Assembly (NCBI GenBank): GCA_029224185.1 | Contig: CM055200.1 | Location: 6,069,933 to 6,133,932, forward strand | Direction of reading: 5' to 3' | From: Karalla daura | Taxonomy: Eukaryota > Chordata > Actinopteri > Chaetodontiformes > Leiognathidae | Length of the DNA stretch: 64,000 nucleotides | In this document: piece after piece, positions 33,551 through 46,081 of the stretch | Numbering within the stretch: position 1 is the stretch's first letter | Layout: every line of letters begins with the position of its first letter | Translations under genes and position numbers: made by a program | Notes under the pieces: generated by a model | The model's database searches: none | Seen by the model: only the letters and a program-made list of their open reading frames with translations | What the model was told of the DNA's origin: nothing

Positions 33551-35302
33551 AAAAGCTGAAACACAGCTTTTGGTTATTTGTTAAATTATTATATCGTAAA
33601 AGGTCCCAGCAGTTGTTAAAGTCTCTCATGTCCATCTGAACTTGCACCAAACTGAATACAATGCTGAAACTCTTTGGGAAATGCAATTTAAGACCTGGGG
33701 CGAAAAGTGGAAATGTTTACAGGCATTTGCAAAGGTTGATCCTCTGGGCACCATGCATTTCTGTAGACGGTTGTGCAGACTGGACTAGCCCCACGGAGCA
33801 ACATCTGCAGCAGAAACCGGTGCCGATCCCCAGCATTAAATGGGACAGTAGGAATGTCAGAGCGTATGTGAGCAAGGAGGGTAAGATACTCGGGGCTTTT
33901 CAGCAGCTGTTACGAGGTCAGCGGGGCAGCCAAACGCTTCCTTCCTTCTTGGTCTCCTGCTTTGAAGTGGTTGATGGGGAAATGAGACAAGACCGAGCCG
34001 GTGAAAGCAGCTCAGTGTTTTTCTGGACAGTGCGACTCCGGCAAATCTTTCCCCTCCCTTCCCCGCCCCGCTCATGACGTCCTCACCTCCCCGCTCCTCG
34101 CAGCGTCAGCCTAAGACGGAGGGATGGAGTGGAGAGGTATTTGGAGGGGTTTGCATTATCTCATCTGGAAAGGATGCGGCAGAGCCCCCCCCCCCCGCTC
34201 TCGTACCCAAGTCACAACTTGTCTCGACCCCCCTGGAGCCGTGGAGACGCGGGGAGGCTTAATGGAGGCTTGCGGGCCCGCAGGCGTCAGTGCTTCCCAC
34301 CGAGGACGTCTGCAGCCCGCCGTCTGACGCGCTGGTCGCGTTTCCTCAGTCATTCAGTCTCACCCTCAGCTCACAGAGCCAGAGGGCAGCGAGGGGACGG
34401 TCGAGGCTGAACATATGTAGCGCAGGCTTTCTGGTGGAGTCACCTGAGCCTTATCCCTGACCCCTGGCCCTGAAAAACACTTCTTTGAAATCTGAAATTC
34501 GCTGAAATTCCAATTTCAGCCCGAGGTGGAACGACAAATTGGCTTCGATGAATGTGGCAACCGCAGCTATGTGATGTATGTATAAGCAAAAACGTTGATC
34601 TGTCATTTTAGGCAAACACATCCAGCTAGTTATCATGAGTTTGCTTATTTTAAGGGTTTGAAATCTGCTGCGTCTTACAGCCAATAGTCACGCGATGGAA
34701 ATGTTTGCAGACTTCTGAAACCCTGTCGCTTTAAGATCACGTTCTGAAGAATTTCTCTTGAAGTATTAGTCGAATTAAACATTTCAAAGTGTGGGTTTAG
34801 TTTGTTGCCTCTTGGACTCCTAGAGCAACACTCACGTTGGGGATGTTTCACTGAAAGCCGAACAGATATATGAGTTCTCCCAACCCGGGAGCGGAGCTGT
34901 TACGCGTCTCTCCGACCTTAATTTGCGGTGGTTCTAATCATTGAGTCATTGTTGAGTCTTGCAGGGATTTTTCAACGCGTTGCGCCTTAATTAAGAACTT
35001 CTCTCGATGGGCAAAAAGTTGTAGCGCGATCCCCTAACGAGGGGAGACGTCGCGCTACTCTGCCGCCTCTCGATGGGGACGACGTCGCTCCCGTTGCTCT
35101 CACTTGTTGGCAATTACGTCTCTTTGATGTCTTCAATGGCTCCCGACGTGTTTGCCTACGATGTTTGAGGTTTGCTGGGCAAAAACAAACCTATAAATCA
35201 CAGAGTCTCCCCCTGAGGGGAAGCGGTATCGGCCCAATCAGAGCCTTCATTAGACGTGAGGAGGCCTCTGCAGAAACGCTGCTCAGCTGTTGCACAGAGG
35301 AG

Positions 35303-35336
<34 letters not shown>

Positions 35337-35469
35337 TAACCTGGATAATAGCAAGTGCCGGAGGCTTGATTCATTTCCAAATGTTAACAAGGCCGTTTCA
35401 CAGCTCCAGCATGCCGCGCAGTATGTTAATATCACTAATAAGCCTATCTCTGCGAGTCATCTCGGATGG

Positions 35470-35930
35470 CGGAGATTTGAGAGCGGGGCTGGCGTCGTAC
35501 AACAGAGCTGCCGGCCACATTTCAAATGAAGCAGAACTGTTTACGATGCGCACAAAGCTGACATAATTGCTTAAAGGGTGACCGAGGAGAGCGCTCGGGC
35601 TCGTACTTCGTTTCGCCGCATGGCGGAGGGGGCAGGTTTCGCCCGTTCGCATGTTTGCAAAAAGGCTACCGTGCAGGCCGTCGGAGGGACGGGAGGGACC
35701 GGCGCTGGCGCGTTAGGCGATTTTGCAGCTTTTATTCGGGCTGTCAAGTCAAACAATCGGGACATAACGCGGCGCCGCTTTGTAAATTACAAACGTGTCA
35801 AGAGACGCACCAAAGGCAACGACAGATGCCACTTATCTCCGGCGGGCCCCGCAGTGTGACTGTATCATCAGAGGGGAACTATAACATCCTGATGTTTACA
35901 TAAGAGAAGTATTAGTATCAGTCAGGGACG
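35470..35930. promoter_or_regulatory. candidate conserved elements (two adjacent blocks)
   Basis: Unique blocks at 35470-35570 and 35730-35930 with ACAAAGCTGACATAATTGC, GTCAAACAATCGGGACATAA and TTTGTAAATTACAAACG words, separated by GC-rich sequence. No reading frame matches a known protein. Confidence 0.3.
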
Positions 35931-36169
35931 TAATTCCTTTCACCCGTCCCTCTCGCAGGGGATTGACTCCCCCCCCCCCCCCCCCCGGAAAAAAAACACG
36001 TACAGTGATTTTTTTTTTTTTGTCACAAAAAGCCAACAAAACAAAAAAAAAAAAAGAAGAGGGGAAAAAAAGGTGGGGGGGGGGGGGGGGCGCAGAAAAG
36101 CATCCTCCGTTGATCTCCTGTCCGTTTCCAGCGTCGCTCCTTGTGTATTTTTTTCTCCGGTGGAAATCC

Positions 36170-36350
36170 TCTTAGAATGCAAAGTAAATAGATTACGATA
36201 CAGTGAGGGATTAGGGCCCGCGCGGCGCTGTCAGATTAGCCGGCGAGCGCGGCGCGTCGACAGCTCTGACACGGCCGTGGCTGCTGTTCAGGAAAGGGGC
36301 TCCGCGCGACGCTTTAGAAGACGCTGGCTGGCTCCCGCTCATGAATAAAA
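36170..36350. promoter_or_regulatory. candidate conserved element with GGATTA sites
   Basis: Unique block with AGATTACGATAC, GAGGGATTAGGG and CAGATTAGCC; GGATTA is the reverse of the Otx-type TAATCC core. Confidence 0.3.
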
Positions 36351-37689
36351 CCGCGGCCCGTAATCTGGGCCGACACGCACGCACGCACACACACACACAC
36401 ACACGCACACACACACACACGCACACGCACGCACGCAGGAGGAAGCCCGGAACATTCAATATCAGCGGTGATGGAGGTATAATAGAAGTCTTTATTTTAT
36501 TTTTTTTTTATTTTTTTTTTCCGGGGCTGATTAATGGGGAAAAAAAGGTTTAAAACATCTTCCAACTTGTTTTTTTTTCAAAAGGGCGGGAGCCGGCACG
36601 ACCGTTTCCCTCCAAAAGCTCGTTCGGTTCAGACCCCAACGCGCGCGTGTGAAATTTCACCGATATGTTGTGACAGGTGTTGGGGAGGGGGTGGGGGTGG
36701 GGGGTACGCAGGCTTAACACAGGTAAGGGAGTACTTTGCATATAAAATGTAGACAAAGAGCCTGTTAGTGGCTACCGGGGAGAGGCTGCCGGGCGTCACG
36801 GCCCCGCCGGGATCGACAAAGTGCTCTCCTCACGCCTCGTTTGTTGTTTGTTTGCCGTTTTTTTTTTGCTTTTTTTTTCAAACCATTCCTAAATAGACCA
36901 CGTGGAGCGTCCCGGGGTCCTCATCTTCCTGCGAGAGACAGAGAAGAGAGGAGAAATGTTTAATAGGGCTGGACGCGGCCTGGAGTTCCCCCGCGTGAGC
37001 CGCGTCCGAATCTGAAAAGCTGTCGGACTGAACGTTTCAACTGTCGGATTTCAAACGTGCAAACATGTCGGCCCTAATCTCACCATTGACGTTTTACCTG
37101 AGGTGCAACTAGAGACGATTTACTCCTTGCCGACTGACCTGCCGACTATTTGCTCCCCTTCATCGTTTAACCTGTGGAGGTGTGCGCAACAAAGTGGCTC
37201 CCCGAGTGTAACGCGTGTCACCACACGTTATGTCATTTTTATCTGCCTAGAACGAAATCATCGGATGTTGTCATATCGTGCTGCTCGTTAACGCTAAAAG
37301 CCTCTTAAGTGACAGCGTCGCGACGGGAGCGTGAATCCGAGCGACAGATCCTCTCTCGCTCTGCTCGGCTTTGGTTTGGCGGACCGCTCGCGCTGCTCTG
37401 ACTTCCGACCACGTCGTCGCCATGGAGGTGAAAGGGCGCGAGGAAGGGACGGGACCACTCACGCTGGGCCTGTCGGCGTCCCCTTCGCTGCCTCCCGCGG
37501 AGCGAGCTGAAACGACAGGAGACGTGAGACACTCCGCGCACGCCGCCAGCCACACATACACACACGCACGCCAGGGCCTGAGCGGGTCCCGTGCTGACTC
37601 GGGGGCTCGGACGCGTCGCCTGGTTCTCGGGGTTTTAACGAACGTAAACCGTTGTCACTCACGGCGATCTCCCTCGCTCCGAGCCCTGC

Positions 37690-37920
37690 GTTAATAAGGT
37701 TATGATTGACATTAAAACCCCGCCGTGCCTTATACAGATATTTAAAAAGCTGATGCAAATCCACCCCACCCCCCCCCCCCCCCCCAACACTCCACCCTCC
37801 ACCCTCCACCCCCACCTCCCAATAGCCTACAGTCCGGATTACCAAATGACAGAGCGATTTGATAGCGAGACAATTGCTAATCACCCGAAAAATGGAATTA
37901 TTAAAATGGAGAGAGCGGTG
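37690..37920. promoter_or_regulatory. candidate conserved element with PBX-MEIS and GGATTA sites
   Basis: TGATTGAC at 37703-37710 matches the PBX-PREP/MEIS dimer core. TGATGCAAATCC, CCGGATTACC, ATTGCTAATCAC and GGAATTATTAAAATGG follow around a C-run. The density of distinct homeodomain-type sites on both sides of the simple repeat is enhancer-like. Confidence 0.4.
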
Positions 37921-38190
37921 GGGGAGGTGAGGCGGAGGTGAAGAAGAAGGAGGAGAAGGAGGAGGAGGAGGAGGAGGAGGAGAAGAAGTGATGTTTTCTT
38001 AATGGGTGTTTTTCCTAAATGACCAGTTAGTCATCTCAGACATCTGAGACCGGGCAGAGGAGAGCACTCAGGCTACGTTTTGAGAATAAAACAGGTTGAA
38101 TGTCGCCAGAGAATTGCTGCAGGGCTTAAGACGTGACCTGAAACCGACATGTTGAACATGATGAGATTTAATACAATGGGCTGACTCTCT

Positions 38191-38231
<41 letters not shown>

Positions 38232-41200
38232 CCTCTGCTCCTGCTGGAGATGGGGTGGTGAACGGGCTTATTTGCAGGCAGTTTAGGAAGAATTTGGAGC
38301 AACACTCGGGTTTTACTTTAGCTCAGAAAAAGGTGGGACCACTGCGTGGATGGAAGGCATAACGTAGACGCGTTGCTAGCTTTGCAGAGCTGGAGGTACT
38401 GGGCGCAGTGTTTTCAAACGAGGGCAGAAATGACCGTTGGGGAGACGGAGAGGTGTACGACTTAACGCGTTGCATACACGATATCATTATCTTACCACTT
38501 CACTTATTCTGCCTCACACCTTTATGCTAAAACGTGTGGCGTCGAAACCCGTCTTCCACATTTTGCGCGCGAGGTCAGGACGCCGCTTATCTCGTGTTCC
38601 TGCGATACCTAGCGACACTAAGCTAGCGACATCAGATAACGCGTCCGCAGACACAACAGAGACGTCGGGGGGGGGGGAAGGGAAGTCAGACACGCGGGTC
38701 GGACACACCTGTCTGTCTCGCCGTCCCGAGCACGTCCGGGCTCGCGGTCACGCGTGCGCTCTCCGGCCGCGGCCTCCCGCCGCCCCGTCCCGCGTCGGCC
38801 CTGCGGAGCAAGCACACCACGGTTAGCTGCCCCGTCCTCGCGCGGCGACGCCCACAGGAAGACACGCCGCGAACGCACTCCTTCTCTCACAGTTCAGGAG
38901 CGACACCCGGGGATGCCATTGGGGCAAAAGCGCCAGGTCCTGCTGAAATGAGACTCCTCTCTTGCGCAAAACAACACAGAGCTGCGTCCCTTGCGACTCG
39001 GTTTCACACCCACAGGAGCTTAAAACCCACTGAGAAGCAGCTCCGACTCGTCGGGTTGCTGCCGGTTGTGTGCGTGGCAGAGACTCTCGACCCGTATGAA
39101 ATATAACACTGGATATGACAGAGATTTAAGGTATTCCGTATTCAGACTTTATTGCCAAAACATCACATGGAAATATTAGACCGATGGCCGGGATGAAGAA
39201 ATGGAAAAAAAACCAACTTGTTTGTTGTTTCCTAACAGAATGCTGTTTGTCATGGCTATACAATACATACTGTAATGCAGGGTTTTTGGACTGTATTACC
39301 GTATGTCATGTTACAATATGAACATTGTTCCTTCCTACACATCAGAGGCTTTGCGTTTTGTCCATGGAAATAACAAAAATAATTAAAAAAAAAGCATTAA
39401 AATTGTATCAACCGCGACTCGTTAGCACACCCCTGGCCTCCTCTGAGCAGGAGCAGAAGTAACTTCAGTCCTCCGGACTGTTCTCCTAGAGGAGGACGAG
39501 ATGAGCGAGAGAGGCCAGCAGCCATCAAAGGAAGGTTGGGATGCTTCCCAGATTCCCGTCTCATTCTCGCTGACTTCTCCGGGTCGGATTTGGGGAATGC
39601 GGGAATCGCGCGAGGAGCCCCGAAACTGCCATTGTGCTCGCCTCCCTCTCCCTCTCTCTCTCTTTCTCCTTCCTTCTCTGCTCTTTTCTGAGCGAGCCAA
39701 ACGGGAGAACGCCTGCGCCACAATGCCTGCCCTACTCCATCTCGGCTAAGCTGTCATTGGCTTCACATGAGAAACAATGAAACTTCATCGGAGACCAGAT
39801 TACAAAAAGACGAAGGAGAAAAAAAAGGAGGGGGGGGGGGGGGTATGAAAAATGTTCTAAAGGAAGAAGGGGGGGGGGGGGGTTTGTATATAAAAAAAAA
39901 AAGCTGAGGCCTTTGTTTCGTTCTCTCTGCGGCCATTATCTTTAGGGAGGTTTGTGGATCTGCTTTCTTAGCCTCTGTCAGCGGTGCAGGGGAAGACCTG
40001 GGGTAGTACGACCGGGCTTTTGGCTGCCAAATCGCCCTAACCCTCTTTACCACTCTTTTTTCTCTCCTCTCGTTCCTTTTACTGTTTTTAAAAAGAGCTT
40101 AGGACCGAGCGTCTCTCTCTCTCTCTCTCCGTCTCCTCGCCTCTCTCTCGCTCCCTCTCTCTCCCTGGACCCGGCTTGTTTAAATTGGCTGATAGGAAGG
40201 GATTTGGGATGGATGGAGGAGGCTTAGAGAAACGCAGAGTGGAAGGGTTGTGGGAGGTGGGTGTAGGGTGGGGAGTTGGTGCAGAGAGTCATCAGTGTTA
40301 CAGTCAAACAGCCATGAAAAGCCTATGAGGATGAAAAGAACAAGAGCGCCTTTTTATCTAATGCACACAAATCCCGTATAAATACTCCAATATGTTAGTT
40401 GAGGTATGACAAGGGGGATGCCCCACCATCACTTCCTCCCACTGCCCCCCCCTCCTCACCTCCAGCCCACAATAATAGAGACATGGATGGCTTTATTTGT
40501 ATGCGTCTGTTTGTGTGTGTGTGTGTGTGTGTGCGTGCGAGGCGCAGACAAAGAGAGGGATGCTCGCAGTGTGTCTTTAGACACACTGTTTTAACATGTC
40601 ATTCATGTAGACGAGTGTATTAAACAATCGCTGTGAAACAGCCGAGCTCGGGAGACACTCTGGAGACTGAAGCATGGTGAGAGCGGACTCCGGCGGAGTC
40701 TTAAAATGTGGCTCCGGGTTCAGCGTTGGGATCGCTGGAAGCGTAAGAGCCGGAACTGATGTGGCTGTGACATTTGGAATGTCACTGGGAGCGAAGGCTT
40801 TTAGGCTGCAGCTGGGTCATTTGGCCACAGACGCTCTCATGCAATTCATAGACAGACAATGCGTGAAGTCGCTGTGGGAGAGGGAGAGATGACACGTGCG
40901 GCTACGAGTAAAACAGTGGATCATCTGCCCAACAAATCGGTCCGGGACCCGACCTCGACTAAATATTTCAAATATTTTCACTTGAAGCGGTTATAACCAG
41001 TAGTTCTGCTATAAGTAACTATGTGTTCTGGCTCTTTGTTTATAGCTGCTGCAAAAAAAAAGGGAGCTTGCCCTAGAACTAAATCTCCGAACCAGGCCGC
41101 GATGTCGAGCTGAAATTAAAAGGCTGCAAGAAAGTGTCAACACCGAGTCAAATTTGTCACAGAGACGGGAACACGTACTGCGTGAGGGGAGCGTGCGCGT

Positions 41201-43096
41201 GCGACGGCCCTGCAGCACTCTGGTCCGTCCCCGCCGGCCGGTCCCCGAGGCTGGAACCACTCAGCACGCCGGTCCCGCCTCCCGGAGGATCGCCTGAGCG
41301 CGCACACAGACCCACAGAGAGACACACAGAGAGAGAGAGGGGGAGAAAAAGCACGGAAGTGAGCAACAGTTTCCACTCAGCCCACGACCGAATGAATAAG
41401 AGGTGGCGGCGTTGCGGCCGTCTCCTCGGTCCCCAAAGCCGGAGCGGCCGATTCCCCACAGTTGCATGAGAATCACCGTGCGAACCGCTGCTTCCCACTT
41501 AAGACCCTCTCCGTGACTTCTCGCCGACCCGGAGGTGCCGCGACGAGGGGCCCGAGGAGTCGCGGAGCCTCTCCTCCCGGGAGGCGGGAGGGGAGACGGG
41601 GAGAGGCGGCCTCCCTTCCGCGCACACACCGCGGCTAACAGGCTTTCCGCGCGGCGAGGAGGTGGAGAAGCGGATCCCCGGATAAAGCTCTTGTCCCGTT
41701 GCCCGCCGCAAAGGCCCCGCAGTCAACGTCAGCCGCCTGTGAGGGGGAGACGGGAGCGATCCGGCAAAGAAAGAAAGAAAAAAACAAAAACGACTTGGCT
41801 TCCACTCCTGGCGACAAGAGAGACGCCAACCCGGGAGAGAAAGGGACGGCGCGAGGAGGAGAGAAAGGAGGCCTTCCCTCGCACTTGTTCACTACTCCGC
41901 CTCGCACAATGCCGTATCTGCCCGCATCGACACACTTGTCAGCCGGAGTGCCGCGGGCGGCTTCCAGCGGCGCTTGGAAGAGGAAGCCGCCGCTAAGCTG
42001 AGCTGTGTGTCCTCCATTGTGCGCCTGTGTGTGCGAGCGAAAAGGCAGATCCTCCGTTCGCGGGCTTCACAAAAGGGATGCGGATAAACGCGAGGAGGAG
42101 AGGCGCATAGAAACACGCCGCCGCTGCCCGATCTGATTGGAGCCCGGCGCAGATAGACGTCGGGGAGGGGGGAAAAAAGACGTCCGGCTCAAAGGAACCA
42201 CCGGATCTGGTTACGGGGAACAAGTGAGAAATCACTGCGGGACAATGGCAGGCGACACGCTCGTCCCGCGCAAGTCGTTTCGATGATTTCTCTCCGAGTG
42301 AGAGCGAGTGACGGCCCAGATCGGCCGATTCCGCCGTAGCGCCCGGATAAAAGGCGCTTGGTTCTCCGAGCTATCGGGTCGTTCCGGGTGCAAGAACAGC
42401 CGGAGGTTTTCACAGCTCTGAGTCCCGAGGACCAGAACTTGGAGGCTCTGACAATACACCTGAAGGAGGACACATCACGTTTTCCCAAAAAAAAGAGGAG
42501 AAAATGAAAGGAAAATCTGATTCGTATTTGATCCAGAACCAAACGTGAAACAAACGTCCCAAATCCCATCAGAAAAAATGGATTCCGTACGTCTTCTGCG
42601 GTATTCATTGCCGGTGATCGTTTCTTAAGAAAGCAAATTCTTTTGTTTTGTTTTTTTTTCCTTTTGCTGTACGTCTATTTATCACTGCCATTCATACAGT
42701 TTGAAGTGTAAGTTGACCTGCAAGTTGCATGTGGTTTTTACCCTCCATAGGGAGTCAGCACTTCACCTCCTTGCATGTCTGTGTAATGACAATCAAAGCA
42801 AAAATCAGATTCGGGACTTCCTCACTTCCTCATGGGGTAGCAGATCAGAACAGAGAGGGTGGACGAGCAGTAGTAGTGGGGAAGCCTGATCGCTTCAGCA
42901 GCGTCGTTACGAGTTAAGATCATTTCTCTGCGTGTGAGCCTGCCGTCGGAGGGAGAGGCAGACGTGCCGCGGGCCGTACAGTTGACCGTGTGCGTGTTGA
43001 CACGGCGGGGGTGCGCGGAGCGTCTGGATGCGCCGCAGGCGGAGGCCCGCTTCGCCAGACCGGCCGCGTCCGTTACGACGCGACAGGCAAACGTAC

Positions 43097-43153
43097 CTGC
43101 CCGAGGCCGCTGGCGCTCGGACAGCAGGTACCGCGGGGATGACTGTGTGAGAG
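43097..43153 (-). CDS. wdpcp: weak candidate for a wdpcp 3' exon
   Basis: On the minus strand an AG (complement of 43154-43155) is followed by 57 bases ending CAG|GTACGT, a strong donor. The entering phase (two bases) fits the exon at 45982-46081, which leaves one base. The peptide LTQSSPRYLLSERQRPRA has faint similarity to the RHILQQR region I recall near the WDPCP C-terminus. The acceptor lacks a good pyrimidine tract, so this is tentative. Confidence 0.22.
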
Positions 43154-43299
43154 CTGTACGTTAGGGCTCCATCCCCCCCCAGCAGGGCCCTGTTTGTTGG
43201 GTACACACAGACCATTACAGAAAACAAATATTTATCGGAGAGCAAACAACGTTTTTGTTTGCGCGTCCCCCCCCCCACCACCACCACCCACCCACCACC

Positions 43300-43510
43300 C
43301 AGGTGCCATATTCAATAAGCCCCCGGCTCTGCTTGAATATTTTCATCGCTACTGAGGTTTTCATGCAATATTTACGTAATATTTCATGCAACATAACGTA
43401 ATTGCTCCACGAACGTCTGACCCATAAAGACTAGATTTCACGCTTGGAAAAATGCAGGCCAAGGGTATAAACGCCTGACTTTGGTCAAAAGTTGCACCGG
43501 TGCAAAGTTG
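43300..43510. promoter_or_regulatory. candidate conserved element
   Basis: Unique AT-rich block with ATATTCAATAAGCC, TTGAATATTTTC, a near-repeat of CATGCAATATTTACGTAAT / CATGCAACATAACGTAATTG, and CTTTGGTCAAAAG. No coding potential. Confidence 0.35.
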
Positions 43511-43932
43511 CTGCGATCGCTCAATTTACAAGCACTTTTTTTTTTGTGTTTTAATGTTTTTCCTTTTTAATAAAATTCATAGTTTGGAAAAAATTCACAG
43601 TGAGGGTCACTCCAAAGAGTGACAGGGTGAACCAGAGGGGCTGTGAAGAAGAAACATTAATATTTGCACTGCACCATATGTTTTTCAGGATTTCTCTCTT
43701 TTTTTTTGCATTTTTTGTGGCAATTTGAATGATCCCATCTCCAACTTTTTTCAGCCATGAGCCACAAATTGTTTCAGCTTTGTTTATTTTCTGTAAAGAA
43801 ACCAAATGACGGCTATCGGATGAGTATGGGACAGAGTGAATAGTAGAATATTCCTATATAAAATAGAGAGTTGTGTTGTGTGTGAGCCAGAGCAGGTCCT
43901 AGTGATGCGTGTTGGCTTCGCCAGGCACTCTG

Positions 43933-43934
<2 letters not shown>

Positions 43935-43983
<49 letters not shown>
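43935..43983. repeat. (GT)24 microsatellite
   Basis: Perfect GT array; a second (CA)n array lies at about 44124-44168. Confidence 0.95.
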
Positions 43984-43986
<3 letters not shown>

Positions 43987-44120
43987 GCGAGACACCTGTT
44001 CAGTGGAGCCCTCTTCTTGAAGCGAGCCACTCATTATTTATGACCTGGCTTTTCTGCTCTGTTAATATGCTCCGTCTGCTTGTCTGAACTTGACAGACAA
44101 CGGAGCAGGATGCACGCACG

Positions 44121-44164
<44 letters not shown>

Positions 44165-45304
44165 CACAGAGGGACATACATACCCACACACTGTCACTTA
44201 AGAGAGGGGCATCGGTTTGGCCATCATCACTCCTGATGGTGACAGGGTGTCAGTATCCTCCTCTTGAGTGCGCGCGATGGTGTGTGCTTACACTTTCAAA
44301 CCAGCTGAGGTGACGGGTGTGTTTCATTGGATTTAATTTGTCATTTATTTTGTCTGTTTCGCCTTCTCTCTCGTCCCCTCCCGTGTTGAGAAGGGCTTGT
44401 CGTTTCGTCCCTTAACCTACAACGCCTCGTCTTATGTTCTTTTCGTTGTTCTGACACTGTGAGACACCGTCACCTTCCTGGTCGGTGCTGCAAACTCTGT
44501 ACTGCCCCTTCCTGACAAGTTGACTTTGCTTCCATATTCACAGAACTAATCAGGAACTTTTGTATTCCACTGCTGTAAATCCTGACCGGGAGGTAAAAAA
44601 ACCCTCCCTTTCATCCTTTAATTCACTTCTTCATTACTTTTAATTGCTCTTGTTCTCGATTTATTCATTTGCCCGCCTTTCACATCATCACCCTTTCTGA
44701 TTTTCCCCATTATCCTTCCATTTCTTTCCCCTCCCCTCCCCTCCCCTGCCCTCCCCCTTTTCTTTCCTCCCTCTCCCTGCTGTCATCCCTCATTCTTCTC
44801 TCTCTCTCCTCTGTCCCTTCCTCTCTCTCTCTCTCTCTCTCTGCAGTGCTGTTGTCCAAGGATAGGACATGCTGCAGGTGATGCAGGTAAATCATCGAGG
44901 ACATAATTAAGAGGCTTATGAAGAGGCGTGCGCGTGTTGCGCATCACATTAGGAAAAAAAAAAGAAAAAAAACACAGCACGCAAACAGGCCTAAGAGTTA
45001 CACAAACGCTCATTTTCATTCACAGACAAACACACAGACGCTCAGCCGTAGGGGCTGACCTTATACGGTGGAGTTAAATACCTCTCTTGCCTCATTTGGC
45101 TGTGTGTGAGTACACACACACACACACACACGCGCGCGCACGCACGCACGCAGACACAGGTAGGCACATTGCCTTCTGGTGTGTTTTAAGCACCAATGAA
45201 GGACTCATCAGACATGTTCATCTAGTTCCCTCAAAAATTTGAGTTTTCTGCTCACCCCTTGGCCCTTGAATCCTCTGCGAGGAATTGCGTGTGTGCATGC
45301 GCAC

Positions 45305-45340
<36 letters not shown>

Positions 45341-45981
45341 GTGTGTGTGTAATCAGGAACTCAGCTTGATCCCCTCTGGTATGTGCTTGTTGGGAGTGTT
45401 TGTCAAAGGGCAGCAGCACAGCCCGAAGTAACGACAAAAAAATGGGCCTTTGCTGGTTCTCCTCCTCTCGCTGGTTCCAAAAACTTCAATACAACATACA
45501 TTATTGAAGACGACGCTTTGAGGACTTCGATTTTCGGGCGCTTTGCGCTTCGCATTGCAACAATTTTCGGGGGGAAAAACCTAATTTAGAGCCATCTACA
45601 TGCAAAAGTAGAGCCCGCACTTTGTGCTGGCTGTTGATTGAACAACGGGCTGACATTTATGCGCTCTCCATTTCGACGTAAAACAGGCGCCTCGTCCGTA
45701 CCCGTCTGTCAAAGTGGCAACAGGTTGTGCGGATTTTACGCGAACACCGCTCCGTCTGACCCGATCCGACTTAATTCTCCTCTGTGCCCGTTTCAACAAA
45801 AAAAAAAAAAAACAGGGCGAGAGCCCGAGAAAATACCTGCTCTTAGATGTCCGGAAAGTGTGCCGGAGTGGCTGAGTCGCCGGGGGTTATCGGGCGTCTG
45901 CCTCCCATTTCAGATGTGAGGAGGAGCAACCACAGTCACATTTGGCGTCCTTTTGGTTAGACATTACGATTGTTTCCTCAC

Positions 45982-46081
45982 CGCTGGCTGCGTCCGCCCG
46001 GGCCTCGATTTCATTAGCTCTCCTCCTGGCCACGTCCGCTAGCACCAGCTCGCCCTTATCGCTGGCAACATAATGGAGGTC
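45982..46081 (-). CDS. wdpcp: wdpcp exon, last confidently identified
   Basis: The acceptor is CCTTCAAAG behind TTTCTTTCTTTCTTGCATT, and the donor is CCAGCG|GTGAGG. It encodes DLHYVASDKGELVLADVARR followed by RANEIEARADAAS and a split codon. It directly continues RDLFM of the previous exon, as in WDPCP (DIHYLA..DKGELALAEVARK in mammals, from memory). Too short and without an ATG to be obvious as an open frame. Confidence 0.9.

Larger units (their letters stand above)
28284..45981. other. otx1-wdpcp tail-to-tail interval, gene-poor, probable regulatory desert
   Basis: No confident coding exon was found in about 17.7 kb, although wdpcp must have one or more 3' exons here (one weak candidate is listed). 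Conserved-looking blocks, microsatellites and a DNA-transposon remnant are listed separately. GC-rich unique stretches at about 38400-39000, 41100-42400 and 42900-43160 show no recognisable gene. Confidence 0.6.

Noticed and set aside
39130..39420. AT-rich stretch with TTTATTGCCA, reminiscent of a fish SINE/LINE tail.
   Set aside because: Similarity limited to about ten bases; not enough to call a repeat.
42189..42608. 139-residue minus-strand open frame in a unique GC-balanced stretch.
   Set aside because: No recognisable domain; no splice or polyadenylation context and no match to the expected gene neighbours.
42907..43287. 126-residue minus-strand open frame considered as the wdpcp C-terminus.
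   Set aside because: Frame does not match WDPCP and lacks splice logic; only the small alternative-frame exon at 43097-43153 was kept as a weak candidate.
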